Source: CAWAQA01 sp963784065 (GTDB lineage: Bacteria > Acidobacteriota > Vicinamibacteria > Vicinamibacterales > UBA2999). From it: DNA of 64,000 bases. The stretch lies in assembly GCA_963784065.1 (NCBI GenBank), contig CAWAQA010000003.1:806001-870000 (forward strand), given 5' to 3'. Shown here in pieces: positions 1-10,229 of this stretch (its first letter is position 1; every line of letters begins with the position of its first letter). The translations under genes were made by a program, and so were the position numbers. Below the pieces are notes generated by a model. The model did no database searches, was not told the origin of the DNA, and saw only the letters and a program-made list of their open reading frames with translations.

Positions 1-85
1 CTTTCTTCAGAAGAGAGTCGAACTCGGTGACCCCAACCGCGGTGGTCGCGCCCTGGACGTCCTGCTGGATCTTTGCGTCAGCCAT
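1..85 (-). CDS. tssC: TssC, T6SS sheath large subunit (N-terminal fragment)
   Basis: Only the first 28 codons are in the window; the gene runs off the left edge. It starts at an ATG 28 bases after the tssB stop, with sequence beginning MADAKIQQDVQG and then VTEFDSLLKK. This resembles the N-terminus of TssC (VipB), which pairs with TssB to build the contractile sheath. The call rests on the immediate tssB-tssC order, which is nearly invariant in T6SS loci, as much as on the short sequence. Confidence 0.72.
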   Translation of the reverse strand, partial: MADAKIQQDVQGATTAVGVTEFDSLLKK

Positions 86-113
86 TTCTGTTCTCCGTCG
101 GTGAGTTCACGGA

Positions 114-626
114 TTAGGACCCGGGTTCCGCGTTGGGGTTCTTCGTCGTCGCCAGCGTCTGCAGCAGCGCCGGGTCCTGCAGCAGCCGGCTCACGAGGTC
201 CTCGGCGCCGCTCTTGCCGTCCATGTAGGTAATCAGGTTCGCCAGCTGCTGCCTGGCCTCGAGCAGCTTGCCGAGCGCATCCACCTTGCGAGCCACGGCC
301 GCCGGCGAGAAGTCGTCCATGCTCTCGAACGTGAGCTCGACGCTGAGGTTGCCTTCGCCGGTGAGCGTGTTCGGCACCTGGAAGGCGACCCGCGGCTTCA
401 ACGCCTTCATGCGGCTGTCGAAGTTGTCCACATCGATGTCGAGGAACTTGCGCTCGTCCACCGGCGGCAGCGGCTCCGCCGGCTTGCCCGAGAGGTCGGC
501 CAGGACCCCCATGACGAACGGCAACTGGATCTTCTTCTCCGCTCCGTACAGCTCCACGTCGTACTCGATCTGCACGCGGGGTGCGCGATTGCGCGCGATG
601 AACTTCTGACTGCTCGACTTGGCCAC
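114..626 (-). CDS. tssB: TssB, T6SS contractile sheath small subunit
   Basis: A 170-residue protein of normal TssB (VipA) length. It begins MAKSSSQKFIARNRAPRV and contains the family's IQLPFVMGVLADLSG segment near residues 33-47, followed by the conserved KFLDIDVDNFDSRM segment. TssB and TssC polymerise into the cytoplasmic sheath whose contraction fires the Hcp tube. The start is GTG, preceded by a strong GGAGGTGAT ribosome-binding site. The reading frame is intact. It is followed directly by tssC and preceded, across a short repeat array, by tssA. Confidence 0.93.
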   Translation of the reverse strand: MAKSSSQKFIARNRAPRVQIEYDVELYGAEKKIQLPFVMGVLADLSGKPAEPLPPVDERKFLDIDVDNFDSRMKALKPRVAFQVPNTLTGEGNLSVELTFESMDDFSPAAVARKVDALGKLLEARQQLANLITYMDGKSGAEDLVSRLLQDPALLQTLATTKNPNAEPGS

Positions 627-642
627 GGATCACCTCCAGGGA

Positions 643-742
643 AATTTGCGATTTGTGATTTGCGAGTGGTGAGTGATTTCACCCGTCGCCAACCGCAAGC
701 CACAAATCACAAGCACGAATCACAAATCGCAAATCGCAACAT
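643..742. repeat. 7-base periodic inverted repeat array (GATTTGC type)
   Basis: Lies between the tssA stop and the tssB start. The left half reads as heptads of the type GATTTGC/GATTTGT and GAGTGGT. The right half carries the complement (CACAAAT, CGCAAAT), so the two halves can pair into a long hairpin. It is locally AT-richer than its surroundings. The same 7-base period with other unit sequences recurs at 8201, 36143, 42922, 50838, 59212, 60040 and 62401. No protein is evident here. Confidence 0.7.
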
Positions 743-754
743 CGCCAATGGTCG

Positions 755-1756
755 CTACTCGTCTTTCAAGCCGCCCGCCGCGCGCGCCTGCGACACCGCA
801 TCCGGAGCAATGTCGGCCAGGACTTCGAGAAAATCCTTCGACACCAGACGTTTCGCCCGCTCGACGATCAACGGGATCGGGCTCGATGGCTCCTGCTGGC
901 GGAAGAAGTCGGCCACCGCGTCGAGCGCGCGGATGGCGTCCTGCCGCGACCTGACCGCGCCGAGCGGCATGGCCGTGGCCTGGAGCGATCCCGCCGCGCC
1001 GGCGTCGGCGCCAGCCGGTCCCTCGCCCTCGCCTGTGCCGTCTGGCGGCACCAGGTGCTTGCGCAGCACGCGATCGATTTTCGTCAACTGCGACGACAGC
1101 GGCGCGAAGCTCGGCGTCGCGTGGACGCCGCCGTCTTCACGCATCCGGGTGTCGATGCCCGTGAGCGCCGTCAGCGACCGCGTCACGCTCTCGTGGAGGC
1201 GCGCCAGGTCGTCACGCGACGCCGCCGCAAACGCGGCGTCGACGCGCGCCTGCTCCGGCGGCGCCTTCCCGTCGCCGGGCAGCAGGCCGGCGGCAATCTC
1301 GATGTCGCGCAGGCTGTAGGTGCCGTGCTGCGGACTGGTGACGAGCGGCGCGCGGCGGATGCCGTCGATCACCGCCATCGGGTCGGCGAAGCAGTTCAGC
1401 GCGTTGCGCCGGAAAATGGCGTCCTCATCGATTCGCGGAAACGTCTCGCGCCAGTACGTCTCGAGCCACTGCGATGCGATCGTCAAGGTGTCGGCGAACG
1501 CCGGCAGGCCGTCCGTCCTCAGCAACGCCGAGCCCAGATACGCCAGCAGCCGGAGGTCCTTGCTCTTGCAGAGCGCTTCGGCGGCCTTCGACCGGATCCC
1601 GGTCCACTCCGGCGCCGGGTCGTGGGGAGCGGACTGGCCGAACAGACGGAAGGTGTCGAACGACGCCAGCAGCGTCGTGTCCTCGAGGTCGTCGCCGCAC
1701 GGTCGATCCGGGGCGATCGGCTGGAGCAATTCCAGTCCCACCGACAGGGCAGTCAT
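755..1756 (-). CDS. tssA: TssA, T6SS baseplate/cap protein (ImpA family)
   Basis: About 333 residues with an ImpA_N domain at the N-terminus: LLQPIAPDRPCGDDLEDT, the EWTGIRSKAAEALCKSKDL region and the GTYSLRDIEIA segment. TssA organises tube and sheath assembly on the baseplate. An upstream in-frame ATG exists at 1801, but its 15 extra residues are not TssA-like, and the family normally starts a few residues before LLQPI, so I choose the ATG at 1756. The C-terminal half is variable, as is usual for short TssA proteins. The frame is intact. Confidence 0.88.
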   Translation of the reverse strand: MTALSVGLELLQPIAPDRPCGDDLEDTTLLASFDTFRLFGQSAPHDPAPEWTGIRSKAAEALCKSKDLRLLAYLGSALLRTDGLPAFADTLTIASQWLETYWRETFPRIDEDAIFRRNALNCFADPMAVIDGIRRAPLVTSPQHGTYSLRDIEIAAGLLPGDGKAPPEQARVDAAFAAASRDDLARLHESVTRSLTALTGIDTRMREDGGVHATPSFAPLSSQLTKIDRVLRKHLVPPDGTGEGEGPAGADAGAAGSLQATAMPLGAVRSRQDAIRALDAVADFFRQQEPSSPIPLIVERAKRLVSKDFLEVLADIAPDAVSQARAAGGLKDE

Positions 1757-1885
1757 AGGCGTATACAGAGAAGTAACGAGGAACGGCAGCGGATCGAACA
1801 CATCGAGCGTGCAACGCGAGCCGCGCGCGAGGGGGACGTGGATTCTACACAGTTCACCCCAAACTCAACAGCCGAAAACACGACG

Positions 1886-3359
1886 CTATGCACAGGCCTC
1901 CACAATCAACACCGTCACGTTGTCCGGCGCCCCGGCCTCGAGCGTCGCCTTGATGAGGCCGTCAACGGCCCCGCGGATATCGTCGTGTTCCAGCCACGCC
2001 CGGATGTGCGCCTCGGGCACCGCCCGCGTCAGGCCATCCGAGCACAACAGGAAGCGGTCGCCGGCCAGGACGCAGTCCCGATGCAGATCGAGCGTCAGCA
2101 TCTGTTCACCGCCCACGGCCCGCGTGATGGCATACGCGTCCGGCCCGGACGCCCCCTCCGATTCCGCCAGGTTGTGGTCGCGGGTCAACTGCTGCAGGCG
2201 GCCGCTTCGCCATCGATAGACCCGGCTGTCGCCGGCCCAGAGAATCGCGCAACGGCTCCCGCGCGTCAGCAGCGCGACGACGGTGCTGCCGCTGCGAACG
2301 CCGGCGGCGGAATGCATCGCCACGCGATCGAGGTGCTCGTTCACCTGGCGCACCCGCTCGCGCACCTCGTCTATCGTCTGGTCGAAGCTGCCGTCGGGGA
2401 TGACATCGGCCAGCGCGTCGCACACCATCCGGCTCGCCACTTCGCCGTTGCTGTGCCCGCCCAGCCCGTCGGCCACGACCCACAGGCCGACCTCCGGACG
2501 TTCCACGAAGGAATCCTGGTTGATGCCGCGCACGCGGCCCACGTCGCTGGCGGCGGCTGACCGGAAGCGGGGCGGCGCCACATCAGGAACGAGCGTGTCC
2601 GCAAACGCCGAATCGGTCCCGACGTACGCCGGGATCGACCGCCACTGCCGCGCGGCCCATGATCCGTCCAGGAGCGCGGCGAACGCGTCCGGATGGGGCA
2701 GTCCCTTGCCGATCAGGCAACTCGGCACCACGATCGAGGAGCCGGACGTCCACCACAACACCAGCGGGTCGTAGAGCGTCGACAGGCGCTGCGAAAGGAG
2801 CTCCTCGAACGCCGGCGCCAGTTGCGACGGCGAGTCGATCGGCATCTGCCACCGCGTCTGCGCTCCGTCGTCGAGAATCTGCGCGGCCGCAGGATCGAAC
2901 GCCATGCGCGGCGCGATGGCGTTGGAGGTCAGCTCCTCCGCCAGCTGCATGATCTGGTCGTCGAAGGTTTCGAGGTCCACCTGCTCCGCCGCGAGCGTCT
3001 CGATGACCAGCCGCTCGGCCGCGTCGAAAAAGGCGGCGGTCAGCGACGCTGCCGCAATCACGCTGGTCCCGGCCGGGAGCTCGGCCACGAGCGTCAACGG
3101 AAAATAGCGGCCGACCCGATCGACGCTTGGCACCATCAACCCCACCAGCGGCGCGGAGCCGCAGACGCCGGCCGCACAGCCAAAGCGCCACGCCGGGCTC
3201 GTGAGGTACACGTCGAGCCAGTCTGTCCCCGAGCGCCGACCGGCTGGCCGCCACGCAGTCCTGCAGCCATGGATCCCACACCCCGACAAACGCGTCCGAG
3301 ACGCGCCGGCGGAGGAAATCACCGTGACTGGGCAGCTTGCCGTAGAAGCCGATTTCCAC
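1886..3359 (-). CDS. tagF-pppA: TagF-PppA fusion, T6SS repressor plus PP2C phosphatase (frameshifted)
   Basis: Two T6SS regulators on one polypeptide. Residues ~1-230 are TagF: VEIGFYGKLPSHGDFLRRRV, then DPWLQDCVAASRSALGD, then the SPAWRFGCAAGVCG block. The rest is a PP2C phosphatase with DVGRVRGINQDSF, VADGLGGHSNGE, GDSRVYRWR, CSDGLT and GAPDNVT metal-binding motifs. The GTG start at 3359 has an AGAGG site. The frame breaks near 3221; removing one G restores the expected GDRWLDVYLTS, so an assembly error is likely. TagF-PppA fusions are known in Agrobacterium, where they oppose PpkA-Fha activation. Both partners, the FHA protein and the kinase, lie upstream in this operon. Confidence 0.9.
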
Positions 3360-3372
3360 TAGGTCCTCTCAG

Positions 3373-6300
3373 CTACGCTCCACAGCGGAACTGCTGCAGG
3401 TCGTTCCGCCCGTACGGATTCCGGATGCTCGCCGCCTCGACTCGCACGCGCGCCTCGTGGCCGTCCTTCGCGAAGGTCAGCACGTAGCGCACGTCGGTCT
3501 CGCGTTCCGTCTGCGCCGCGTCCATGAGCCGGAACCAGGCCCACGGGCCTGGCGCGACGATGTTCGGCCGGCCGCCGCTGCGGGCGTCGAAGGTCGCCGC
3601 AGCCGGGCCGGGGCTCTGTCCCGGCCAGGTGACCTGCACGCTTCGCGGCGGGCCGTGGCGATAGTCGACCGATTGGCCGTCGATCTCGAGCAGGAATCTC
3701 GTGGCCCCGACGTCGAGATCGGTCGGGGTCAGCCGAAACCTCACCTCGGGCTCCTGCCCACCCGGGCGGAAGAACATCTCGCGGATCTCTTGCGCCGCTT
3801 CGAACTGACGCAGCATCGCCATGGATGGCCCGACGGACTCCCCCGAGGCATCGGCCCGCCACGTCCAGGGACTCCGCGAGACGTCCACGAGCGGCTCGAG
3901 CTCGCTCTTGAAGAAGGTGTCGAAGACGCCGCCGTATCCGAAGACGCGGCCGAAGTCGGCCAGCGGCACGTCCACGGCGCTGCTCTCGACGAAGGGATAC
4001 CGATCGCCGATGACGATGCTGCACTCGCGCAGCACTTTCTCCCGGTAGCGGGTCTCGAGCGTGCCGCTCACGCCTCTCCGGATGGTCACCGCGGTCCGGT
4101 CGGCAACCTGCGTCACGATCGCTCCGATCGATGGCGGCAGCGCCGTCGCTTCCCTCTTGAGCGAGTTCACCAGCTCGCCGACGTCCTTGATGGCGCCGGG
4201 ATCGGTCAGGTCGGTCCCTCCGACGCCTGGCCCCACCGGCGCGAGCCGCTCCTGAACCTGCTTCAGTCTCTGCGAGGACGGCGTCAATCGGTGCGGCTCC
4301 CTGATCGCCAGCCACGAGGCGATGGATGGACGCGAAGTGGGCGGTGACCTTGGCGCCCGCCGTCACCTTGGGCAACCCGAGCGCTTCCCTGCCTCTGGTG
4401 ATGACGCCGCCCACACGTTCGGAGAGCCCCGGCTTCACCGTCGGATCCGGCGGCTTCACGAGGAACGTGTGCTCGTCGATGGTCTTGAGCAGTCCGCGGA
4501 GCGGTGACGTGGGCCCGGAGAGGATGGCCAGCGCGTCCTTCGTGCTCGCCAGGGTGGCCATCGACACCGGCTCGATGTCCTTGACGATCCCGTCCCAGAA
4601 CGCGATGTAGTCCTTCTCGTAGATGTCGGTGAACTCCGCTGCCAGCGCACCCGAGCCCACGCGCGGCGCACCCCCTTCGCCCCACACCCATTGGTCGGCG
4701 GCGAACTGCTTGACGATCTCGTCTGTGGCGCTGTCGGTGATCTCCCTGAATACCGGCGCGGTGTACAGGCTCAGGACGGGCTCGGAAAGCGGCAGCCCGC
4801 TTTTTCGCTTCAGCACGCGGTCGGCGCCCACGCCAGCCGCCACGTCCAGGCGCAAGGCGCGCGCGGCGTCGGACGCATAGGCCAGCCGGACCTGCCGGTA
4901 AATCACACCGCCAATCGACGCCCGCCGGATGCTGCTGCGCGCCTGCGCGACGAGCGACTCGTCCAGTTCCACGGCGCGAAGCGCGTCCTTGTACTCGAGC
5001 AGGTTGGCGAAGTGCTTCGACAACGAGGCCCCCGCCTCGGGGTCGGCGGCGTCGAGACTCTTCCACTCGAAATCCGCAATCGCGCCGAGCTGCGCCTTGT
5101 CGAGATGCTCCGGCTCGCCGAGCATCAGGTACGCCTTCAGGTAGTCGTAGAGATTCTCCGGCTCCGGCGCGTAGTCGATCAGCCGTTCCTTGATGCGCGC
5201 GGCGACCTGCGGCAGGAGCGCCCCGTCGAGCTCCCTGGTGTACGCGTCGCGCGCGGCGTTACCGACCGAGGTCCCTTGAAACAGCCCCCATCGCATTCCC
5301 CACGGCGTGCCGTCGTCGTACCGGTTGGCCGAGTCCGACACCGCGCGCATCGCATCCAGTCGTGGCAGCACCGACTCGAGCGACGCGGCGGCGCCGATCG
5401 GCGGGACTTCCTGCAGCTTCGCGACGTCGCCGCCGACCTGCTCGATGTAGGCGCGGTTGCGGCTGTAGCTGACCGACAACAGCACCACGCCGAGCACCGC
5501 CACGGCGGCCATCGCGGCATACGCGCCGACCTCCGCCGCCGCCTTCTGCACTTCCAGCCGCCGGTTGACGCCGGCGAGCCCGGACTCGGCAAACAGCACG
5601 TCCTTGAGGAGCCGATCGATGAAATACGCCTTGCCTCGCCCGCCCGGCGTCGCGACGGCGTCAGGCGACACCGCGAAACGGCGGCCGATGGCGCCGAGCA
5701 GCCGATCGATCGGCGTTCCTTCCTGCGTGCCGCTGGTGAAATAGATGCCGCGCAGCAGCACGTGCTGGTCGAAGCGCGTGGACGCGAAGACGTCGGCGAC
5801 GAACTGGCCGAGCACGTCGCGCAGCGCCGCCATCTGCTGCGGGAAGCCGAATACCTTCGTGCCGCGGCGCGGGTCGCGCTCCTCTTCCAGGCGCCCGAAC
5901 AGGCGGGCGTTGAGGCGGCCGACGAGCGCATCGAACTCCGACGGATACGCCTTCGGCTGCCTCGCCCTTGGCCGTCTGGTCGTAGGGGAAGGTCATGCCC
6001 CAGACCTGCGCGCGGCCGTCCTGTGGGAGGTCGTCGAAGTACTCGGTGAAGCCGGCGATGAGGTCGCACTTGGTGACCATCAGGTAGACCGGCACCTGGA
6101 TTTTCAGTTCCTTGTTCAGCTCGTTCAGCCGGCGGCGCGCCGCCGCCACGTGCGCCTCCCGCGCCCCCTGGTTCTGCGTCATCAGGTCGGCGGCGCTGAT
6201 CGTCAGGATGACGCCGTTGACCGGACGCCGCTTGCGGTACTTCCGCAGCAGCGCGAGGAACTCGCTCCAGCCAGCGCTGTCGGCGCCAGCATCCGAGTCC

Positions 6301-6848
6301 TGCGTGGTGTAGCGTCCCGCGGTGTCGAGAAAGACCGCTTCGTCGGTGAACCACCAGTCGCAGTTGCGCGTGCCGCCCACCCCGCGCAACGCGCTCCTGC
6401 CCGACCGCTGCTCGAGGGGGAAGTGCAACCCGGAATTCACCAGCGCCGTCGTCTTGCCCGAGCCGGGGGCGCCGATGATCACGTACCACGGCAGCTCGTA
6501 GAGCGTGTGGCCGCCGCGCCGTTTCTGCTTGAGCGTGGCCGCCGCGTCCTCGAACTTCTCTCTCAGCTGCAGCGCTTCGGCGGTTGGCCGCTCCGGTCCG
6601 GAATGCGCCTGCGTGATCACGGCAGCGACGAGCTTGTCGCTCGCGCGGTACGCGCGCAGCCGCTTCAGCAGCGCACTGACGATCCAGACGACGGCCACGA
6701 GCGCGATCGCGATGAGCCGGGCCGTGACCGTTTCGAGCGGCCGGTAGTCGGCAAACGCGAAGTACGGCCCCGCATACCAGATGAACGCCGCCAGGAGCAG
6801 GAAGCCCACCCCCGACACGACGACGCGACGTTTCAGAAAAGAAAACAT
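3373..6848 (-). CDS. tssM: TssM (IcmF), T6SS inner-membrane complex protein (two frameshifts)
   Basis: About 1150 residues once two frameshifts are bridged (near 5955 and 4290). It starts MFSFLKRRVVVSG at 6848, 7 bases after tssL. There are two N-terminal membrane segments, a P-loop GAPGSGKTTALVNSG with DTAGRY, and a third membrane helix around AAMAAVAVLGVVLLSVSY. A long periplasmic region ends in the TssM C-terminal beta domain (LMDAAQTERETDVRYVLTF). TssM anchors the trans-envelope channel with TssL and TssJ. At the first break a single extra G explains the shift. Protein similarity continues through both breaks, so I regard the gene as functional in the organism. Confidence 0.92.
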
Positions 6849-6855
6849 GGCGGGC

Positions 6856-8187
6856 TCACGAAGGAACGTGAACGATTTCCACGCGCCGGTTGCGCGCCCG
6901 GTTCGCCGCATCCGACTCGGGACGGAACCGCGGCTGCGACGGGCCGACGCCGGTCCACTCGACCCGCGCCGGATTGTCCAGAGCGGGCTGCAACACCTTG
7001 ACGACGCTCACGGCCCGCTCGCGTGAGAGGTCGTAGTTGTCGCGATAGCGCAACGAGCGCAGCGGCTGGTCGTCGGTGTGGCCGACCACGAGCACGCGGC
7101 CCGGCACGCGATCGACCGCGTCCGCGATCCGCCGCAGGATCTCTCCGGCGTCCGGATTCAAGGTCGCGCTCCCCGAGGGAAACAGGTTGCCGGCCTGGAG
7201 CGTGACGACCGTGCGGCCGTCCCGGTCTTCGACGCTCACGGCGCCGCGCGCCTCCTCCGGTGCCAGCAATTGCCTCAGGGTCGGCCCGGTGCCGGCGGCC
7301 TTCACGGGCGCCGTGAAGTCTTCGAGCCCCACTTTCGCGAGGGCTTCCTTCACGGGCGCGGCGGCGCTCCCCAGCCACGCGTAATACAGCGCGAAGGTGA
7401 TCGCCAGGATCGCCAGCGTTCCGGCGCCCACCACCCACCACGGCACGTACCGGATGAGCGGGTTCCGGCGGTCTTCCAGTCCACGCCAGCGGAGCGACAA
7501 CTCCGGCGGCGCCGCGCCGCGATGGTCGCGAATCCTTCGGTACAGCTCCTGCCGAACATCGGCCAGCTTCGCATGTCCGCGCTCGGCGACGTGGTACTTC
7601 CCGGTGAAGCCGACGACGAGGCAGAGATACTGCAGCTCCATCAGGGCGATGTGACGAGCGGGGTCCCGGGAAATGCGGTCGAGCATCTCGAAGAACTTCT
7701 CGCCCCCCCACGCCTCGCGGTGCAGCGCCACGAGCAGCGTCTGCTGTGCCCATTCGCTCTGCGCGCCCCACGGCGTGGACAACACCGCCTCGTCGAGCGT
7801 GGCGCAGAGGGCGTAGCGCCCCGCCAGCACCGTTTCGTTCGCGACGCCGCCGGAGCGGGCGCGCTCCTCGAACTTGTGAATCTCGTCGAGGGCGTGCCGG
7901 CGCAGGCCCGCCACGTCGGGCACCGCGAGCGTGCCGCGCAGTTGACCGGCGAGCAGCAGCAGCGCGCTCGCCGCCCGCACCAGCGGATTGAGCCCGGTGC
8001 CCAGCACCTCGTGTGCCGGAGACGCGGCGGGATCCCCATACGCAGGAAACGGCGCCTGATACCGCTGCGACGGCGGCGGCGATCCGGACGGAGGCACGTG
8101 GCCCGTGCCTGGCCTGCCGGCGCCGGGGCGTGGCCGCAACACTGTCGCGTCAGCGGGCCTGAACGGATCGTCGATGTGCGGCACCAT
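6856..8187 (-). CDS. tssL: TssL with OmpA-like C-terminal domain (DotU family)
   Basis: About 443 residues, intact. The N-terminal DotU domain includes NPLVRAASALLLLAGQLRG and the LDEAVLSTPWGAQSEWAQQ segment. One transmembrane helix follows (VVGAGTLAILAITFALYYAW), then a periplasmic OmpA-type peptidoglycan-binding domain (VGHTDDQPLRSLRYRDNYDL ... ANRARNRRVEIV). It forms the envelope channel with TssM and TssJ; the fused OmpA domain anchors the channel to peptidoglycan, so no separate TagL is needed. I start at MVPHIDDPF (8187) because the 33 codons upstream lie in repeat sequence. Confidence 0.93.
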   Translation of the reverse strand: MVPHIDDPFRPADATVLRPRPGAGRPGTGHVPPSGSPPPSQRYQAPFPAYGDPAASPAHEVLGTGLNPLVRAASALLLLAGQLRGTLAVPDVAGLRRHALDEIHKFEERARSGGVANETVLAGRYALCATLDEAVLSTPWGAQSEWAQQTLLVALHREAWGGEKFFEMLDRISRDPARHIALMELQYLCLVVGFTGKYHVAERGHAKLADVRQELYRRIRDHRGAAPPELSLRWRGLEDRRNPLIRYVPWWVVGAGTLAILAITFALYYAWLGSAAAPVKEALAKVGLEDFTAPVKAAGTGPTLRQLLAPEEARGAVSVEDRDGRTVVTLQAGNLFPSGSATLNPDAGEILRRIADAVDRVPGRVLVVGHTDDQPLRSLRYRDNYDLSRERAVSVVKVLQPALDNPARVEWTGVGPSQPRFRPESDAANRARNRRVEIVHVPS

Positions 8188-8200
8188 GTGAAACCTCGTC

Positions 8201-8328
8201 GTCTCCGGTCTTCTCTCTTCGCTCTTCAGTCCCGATTCTTGACTTCCGTGGCCGACTCTCAGCCTTGCGCCGTTCGTCGATGGCATCAGCCCGGTCCACC
8301 GTGGACCGGAGACTGCGGACCGTGGACC
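8201..8328. repeat. 7-base periodic repeat array between tssK and tssL
   Basis: Fills the gap between the tssK stop and the tssL start. Two blocks show heptad phasing: one reads CGGTCTT, CTCTCTT, CGCTCTT, CAGTCCC; the other, on the opposite strand, reads GGTCCAC, GGTCCGC, AGTCTCC, GGTCCAC. Unit sequences differ from those at 643, but the 7-base period is the same. It interrupts an otherwise tightly packed operon. Confidence 0.6.
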
Positions 8329-8331
8329 GCA

Positions 8332-9663
8332 TCATCCGCGAATGGCCCAGAGCTCCAGCGACAACCCGGGGAACTCGCCGCCCACGTGCAAGGCGATGCC
8401 GCCCGCGGTCTTGAGCTGGCCCCAGAGCTCGTGGCCCTGGTCCATTTCGAAGTACACGAACCCCGCGTGATACGGGATCTGGCGCGGCGCCACCGGCACC
8501 GGGTGCACCGGCACGCCCGGCAGCTGCAGGTTCACCAGGTCGCGAATTCTTTCCACGGGCCCGATCTTCAGCTGCGCCGGGAAGCGCCGGCGGAGCTCCT
8601 CCGCCGGCAGGTCCGCACGCGCGGCGAGGATGAACACGGAGGTGGTGTAAAGCCCGCGGTCGGCGACAACCGCAACGCTGATCCCGAACTTCTTCGACTC
8701 GATCGGAATCGGGATGGCGCCCTGTTCGAGCACCGCAGCGAGCGACGCCCTCAGGGCCGCCATCACCGGCTCGAACGACTCGCGCAGGGCGTCATGCCGG
8801 TAGGCGGCCAGCTGCGGCGGCCGCTTCGACGCCGTCGTGAAGGTCGAAAGCTCCCCCGCGACGGACAAGCAGAGGCGGAAGAGGTCCTCCGGATGCACCA
8901 ATCCCGAGTCGGCGCAGTGCGACATCAACGGCTCGTAGCGGTTGATCGCCTGCAGCATCAGGAACTCCGCGATCTCTGCCGCGGCGCCCCGGCCGGTCGC
9001 AGACACGCGGCCGCCCAGGGCATCGCCACGCTGGTGCAGCAGGCCGAGGACCTCGGTGATGAACGCGTGCAGCCGGTACGCCGCGTGCGCGTCGAGCACC
9101 GTCGGGATGAAGCTGTCGTCGAGCACCACCTGCTTGTCGGCGCGGCACTCCACCAGGTGCGCGAGCGGCACGCACGCATACGCCGGTGTGACGTCGCTCG
9201 CCAGCATGAGACGCGTGCGCATCGCGCCGACCTCGAGCAGGGCCATGTCGCCGGAACGCGATGTGGCATCGCGCGCCTCGAGCTCGCGCACTTCGTGCCT
9301 CACCAGACCGTTGGGGCCGGGCGATCGATCGACGTCCGGCGTCCCGGCCGAGCGCAGCGGCACGGCGAGGAAGATGACCTGGTCGCGTGCCTGGCCGATG
9401 TCGATCGGCACGGGAAGCGGATCGTCCTCGGGCATCCGGAACGGGGTGCCGTCGGGAAAGACGCCGGCCGCGCGCCGCAGGCCGAACTTCCCGATGCTCA
9501 GGAAGTCGCGCTCCAGCTCGAGCGCCGTGAAGCCCCAGCTGTGCGGGGCGAGGGCCTGGCACCGCGTCTCGACATAGCGCTCGAAGTACCGATCCTGCTG
9601 CTGGAAATGGTGCGGCCGCAGGAACAGCCCCTCGGACCAGACGACCTTGTTGAATACAGACAT
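8332..9663 (-). CDS. tssK: TssK, T6SS baseplate adaptor
   Basis: 443 residues, intact, beginning MSVFNKVVWSEGLFLRPHHF, the signature start of TssK, followed by QQQDRYFERYVE. TssK trimers connect the cytoplasmic baseplate to the TssL/TssM membrane complex. The start codon is one base from the tssJ stop, and the order tssJ-tssK-tssL-tssM is the standard membrane/baseplate block. Length is normal for the family. Confidence 0.95.
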   Translation of the reverse strand: MSVFNKVVWSEGLFLRPHHFQQQDRYFERYVETRCQALAPHSWGFTALELERDFLSIGKFGLRRAAGVFPDGTPFRMPEDDPLPVPIDIGQARDQVIFLAVPLRSAGTPDVDRSPGPNGLVRHEVRELEARDATSRSGDMALLEVGAMRTRLMLASDVTPAYACVPLAHLVECRADKQVVLDDSFIPTVLDAHAAYRLHAFITEVLGLLHQRGDALGGRVSATGRGAAAEIAEFLMLQAINRYEPLMSHCADSGLVHPEDLFRLCLSVAGELSTFTTASKRPPQLAAYRHDALRESFEPVMAALRASLAAVLEQGAIPIPIESKKFGISVAVVADRGLYTTSVFILAARADLPAEELRRRFPAQLKIGPVERIRDLVNLQLPGVPVHPVPVAPRQIPYHAGFVYFEMDQGHELWGQLKTAGGIALHVGGEFPGLSLELWAIRG

Positions 9664-9664
9664 C

Positions 9665-10216
9665 TCAGGGTCCCACCGACACCACGACGCGGGCCCGCTC
9701 CACGGCCACCGTCATCATTCCGTTGGGCGCCGCCGGCACCAGGACCCGCCACTCGGAGTTCCGGATGTCACGGAACGCCGCCACGGCGCCGACGAAGCGA
9801 GCGTCGTCGGACACGGCCACTTCCACAATCCGCTTCTCAGCGGGTGCGAGCACGTACTCCTCGCGGGAGATCAGCTCCGGCCCGAGCACCTTCTGGTCGT
9901 CGTCGAACAGCGGGAAGAACTCGGCGACGCTGAACGCCGTGTCGCCCTTCAGCTGATACACGCGGACGACGACAGGAGAGGGCCTGCCGGTCGCGTCGGG
10001 GTTGGTGTCGGCGCTGGCCGCGATCGTGAGCGCCGAGGGGGCCGGCTTCGCAGGCGGGAGAATGACAATCGGCGGCGGAGCTCCCTTGCCGCATCCGGTC
10101 ATGATCAGCACCGCGAGAAACGCCAGCACGAGCCTGTCGAGACCACGGCACACCGGGACACCGGCGCTCCAGGGAAAACCCCGCGGGTACCGCTGCCCTG
10201 CCCGTTGCGACATCAT
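9665..10216 (-). CDS. tssJ: TssJ, T6SS outer-membrane lipoprotein
   Basis: Small lipoprotein with a hydrophobic segment LVLAFLAVLIMTGC ending in a lipobox cysteine, then a beta-rich domain with PVVVRVYQLKGDTAFSVAEF, typical of TssJ, which docks onto the TssM C-terminus. The start is uncertain. The ATG at 10216, 14 bases after the tagH stop, gives a long N-region before the hydrophobic core. A GTG at 10153 would give a more usual signal peptide but lacks a good ribosome-binding site. Confidence 0.88.
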   Translation of the reverse strand: MMSQRAGQRYPRGFPWSAGVPVCRGLDRLVLAFLAVLIMTGCGKGAPPPIVILPPAKPAPSALTIAASADTNPDATGRPSPVVVRVYQLKGDTAFSVAEFFPLFDDDQKVLGPELISREEYVLAPAEKRIVEVAVSDDARFVGAVAAFRDIRNSEWRVLVPAAPNGMMTVAVERARVVVSVGP

Positions 10217-10229
10217 CGGCGACGACGCG

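Noticed and set aside
7078..9933. A 951-codon open frame on the plus strand over the T6SS genes
   Set aside because: It lies antisense to tssL and tssK, which have clear family motifs. Its Arg/Gln/His-rich composition is what GC-rich genes give when read on the opposite strand.
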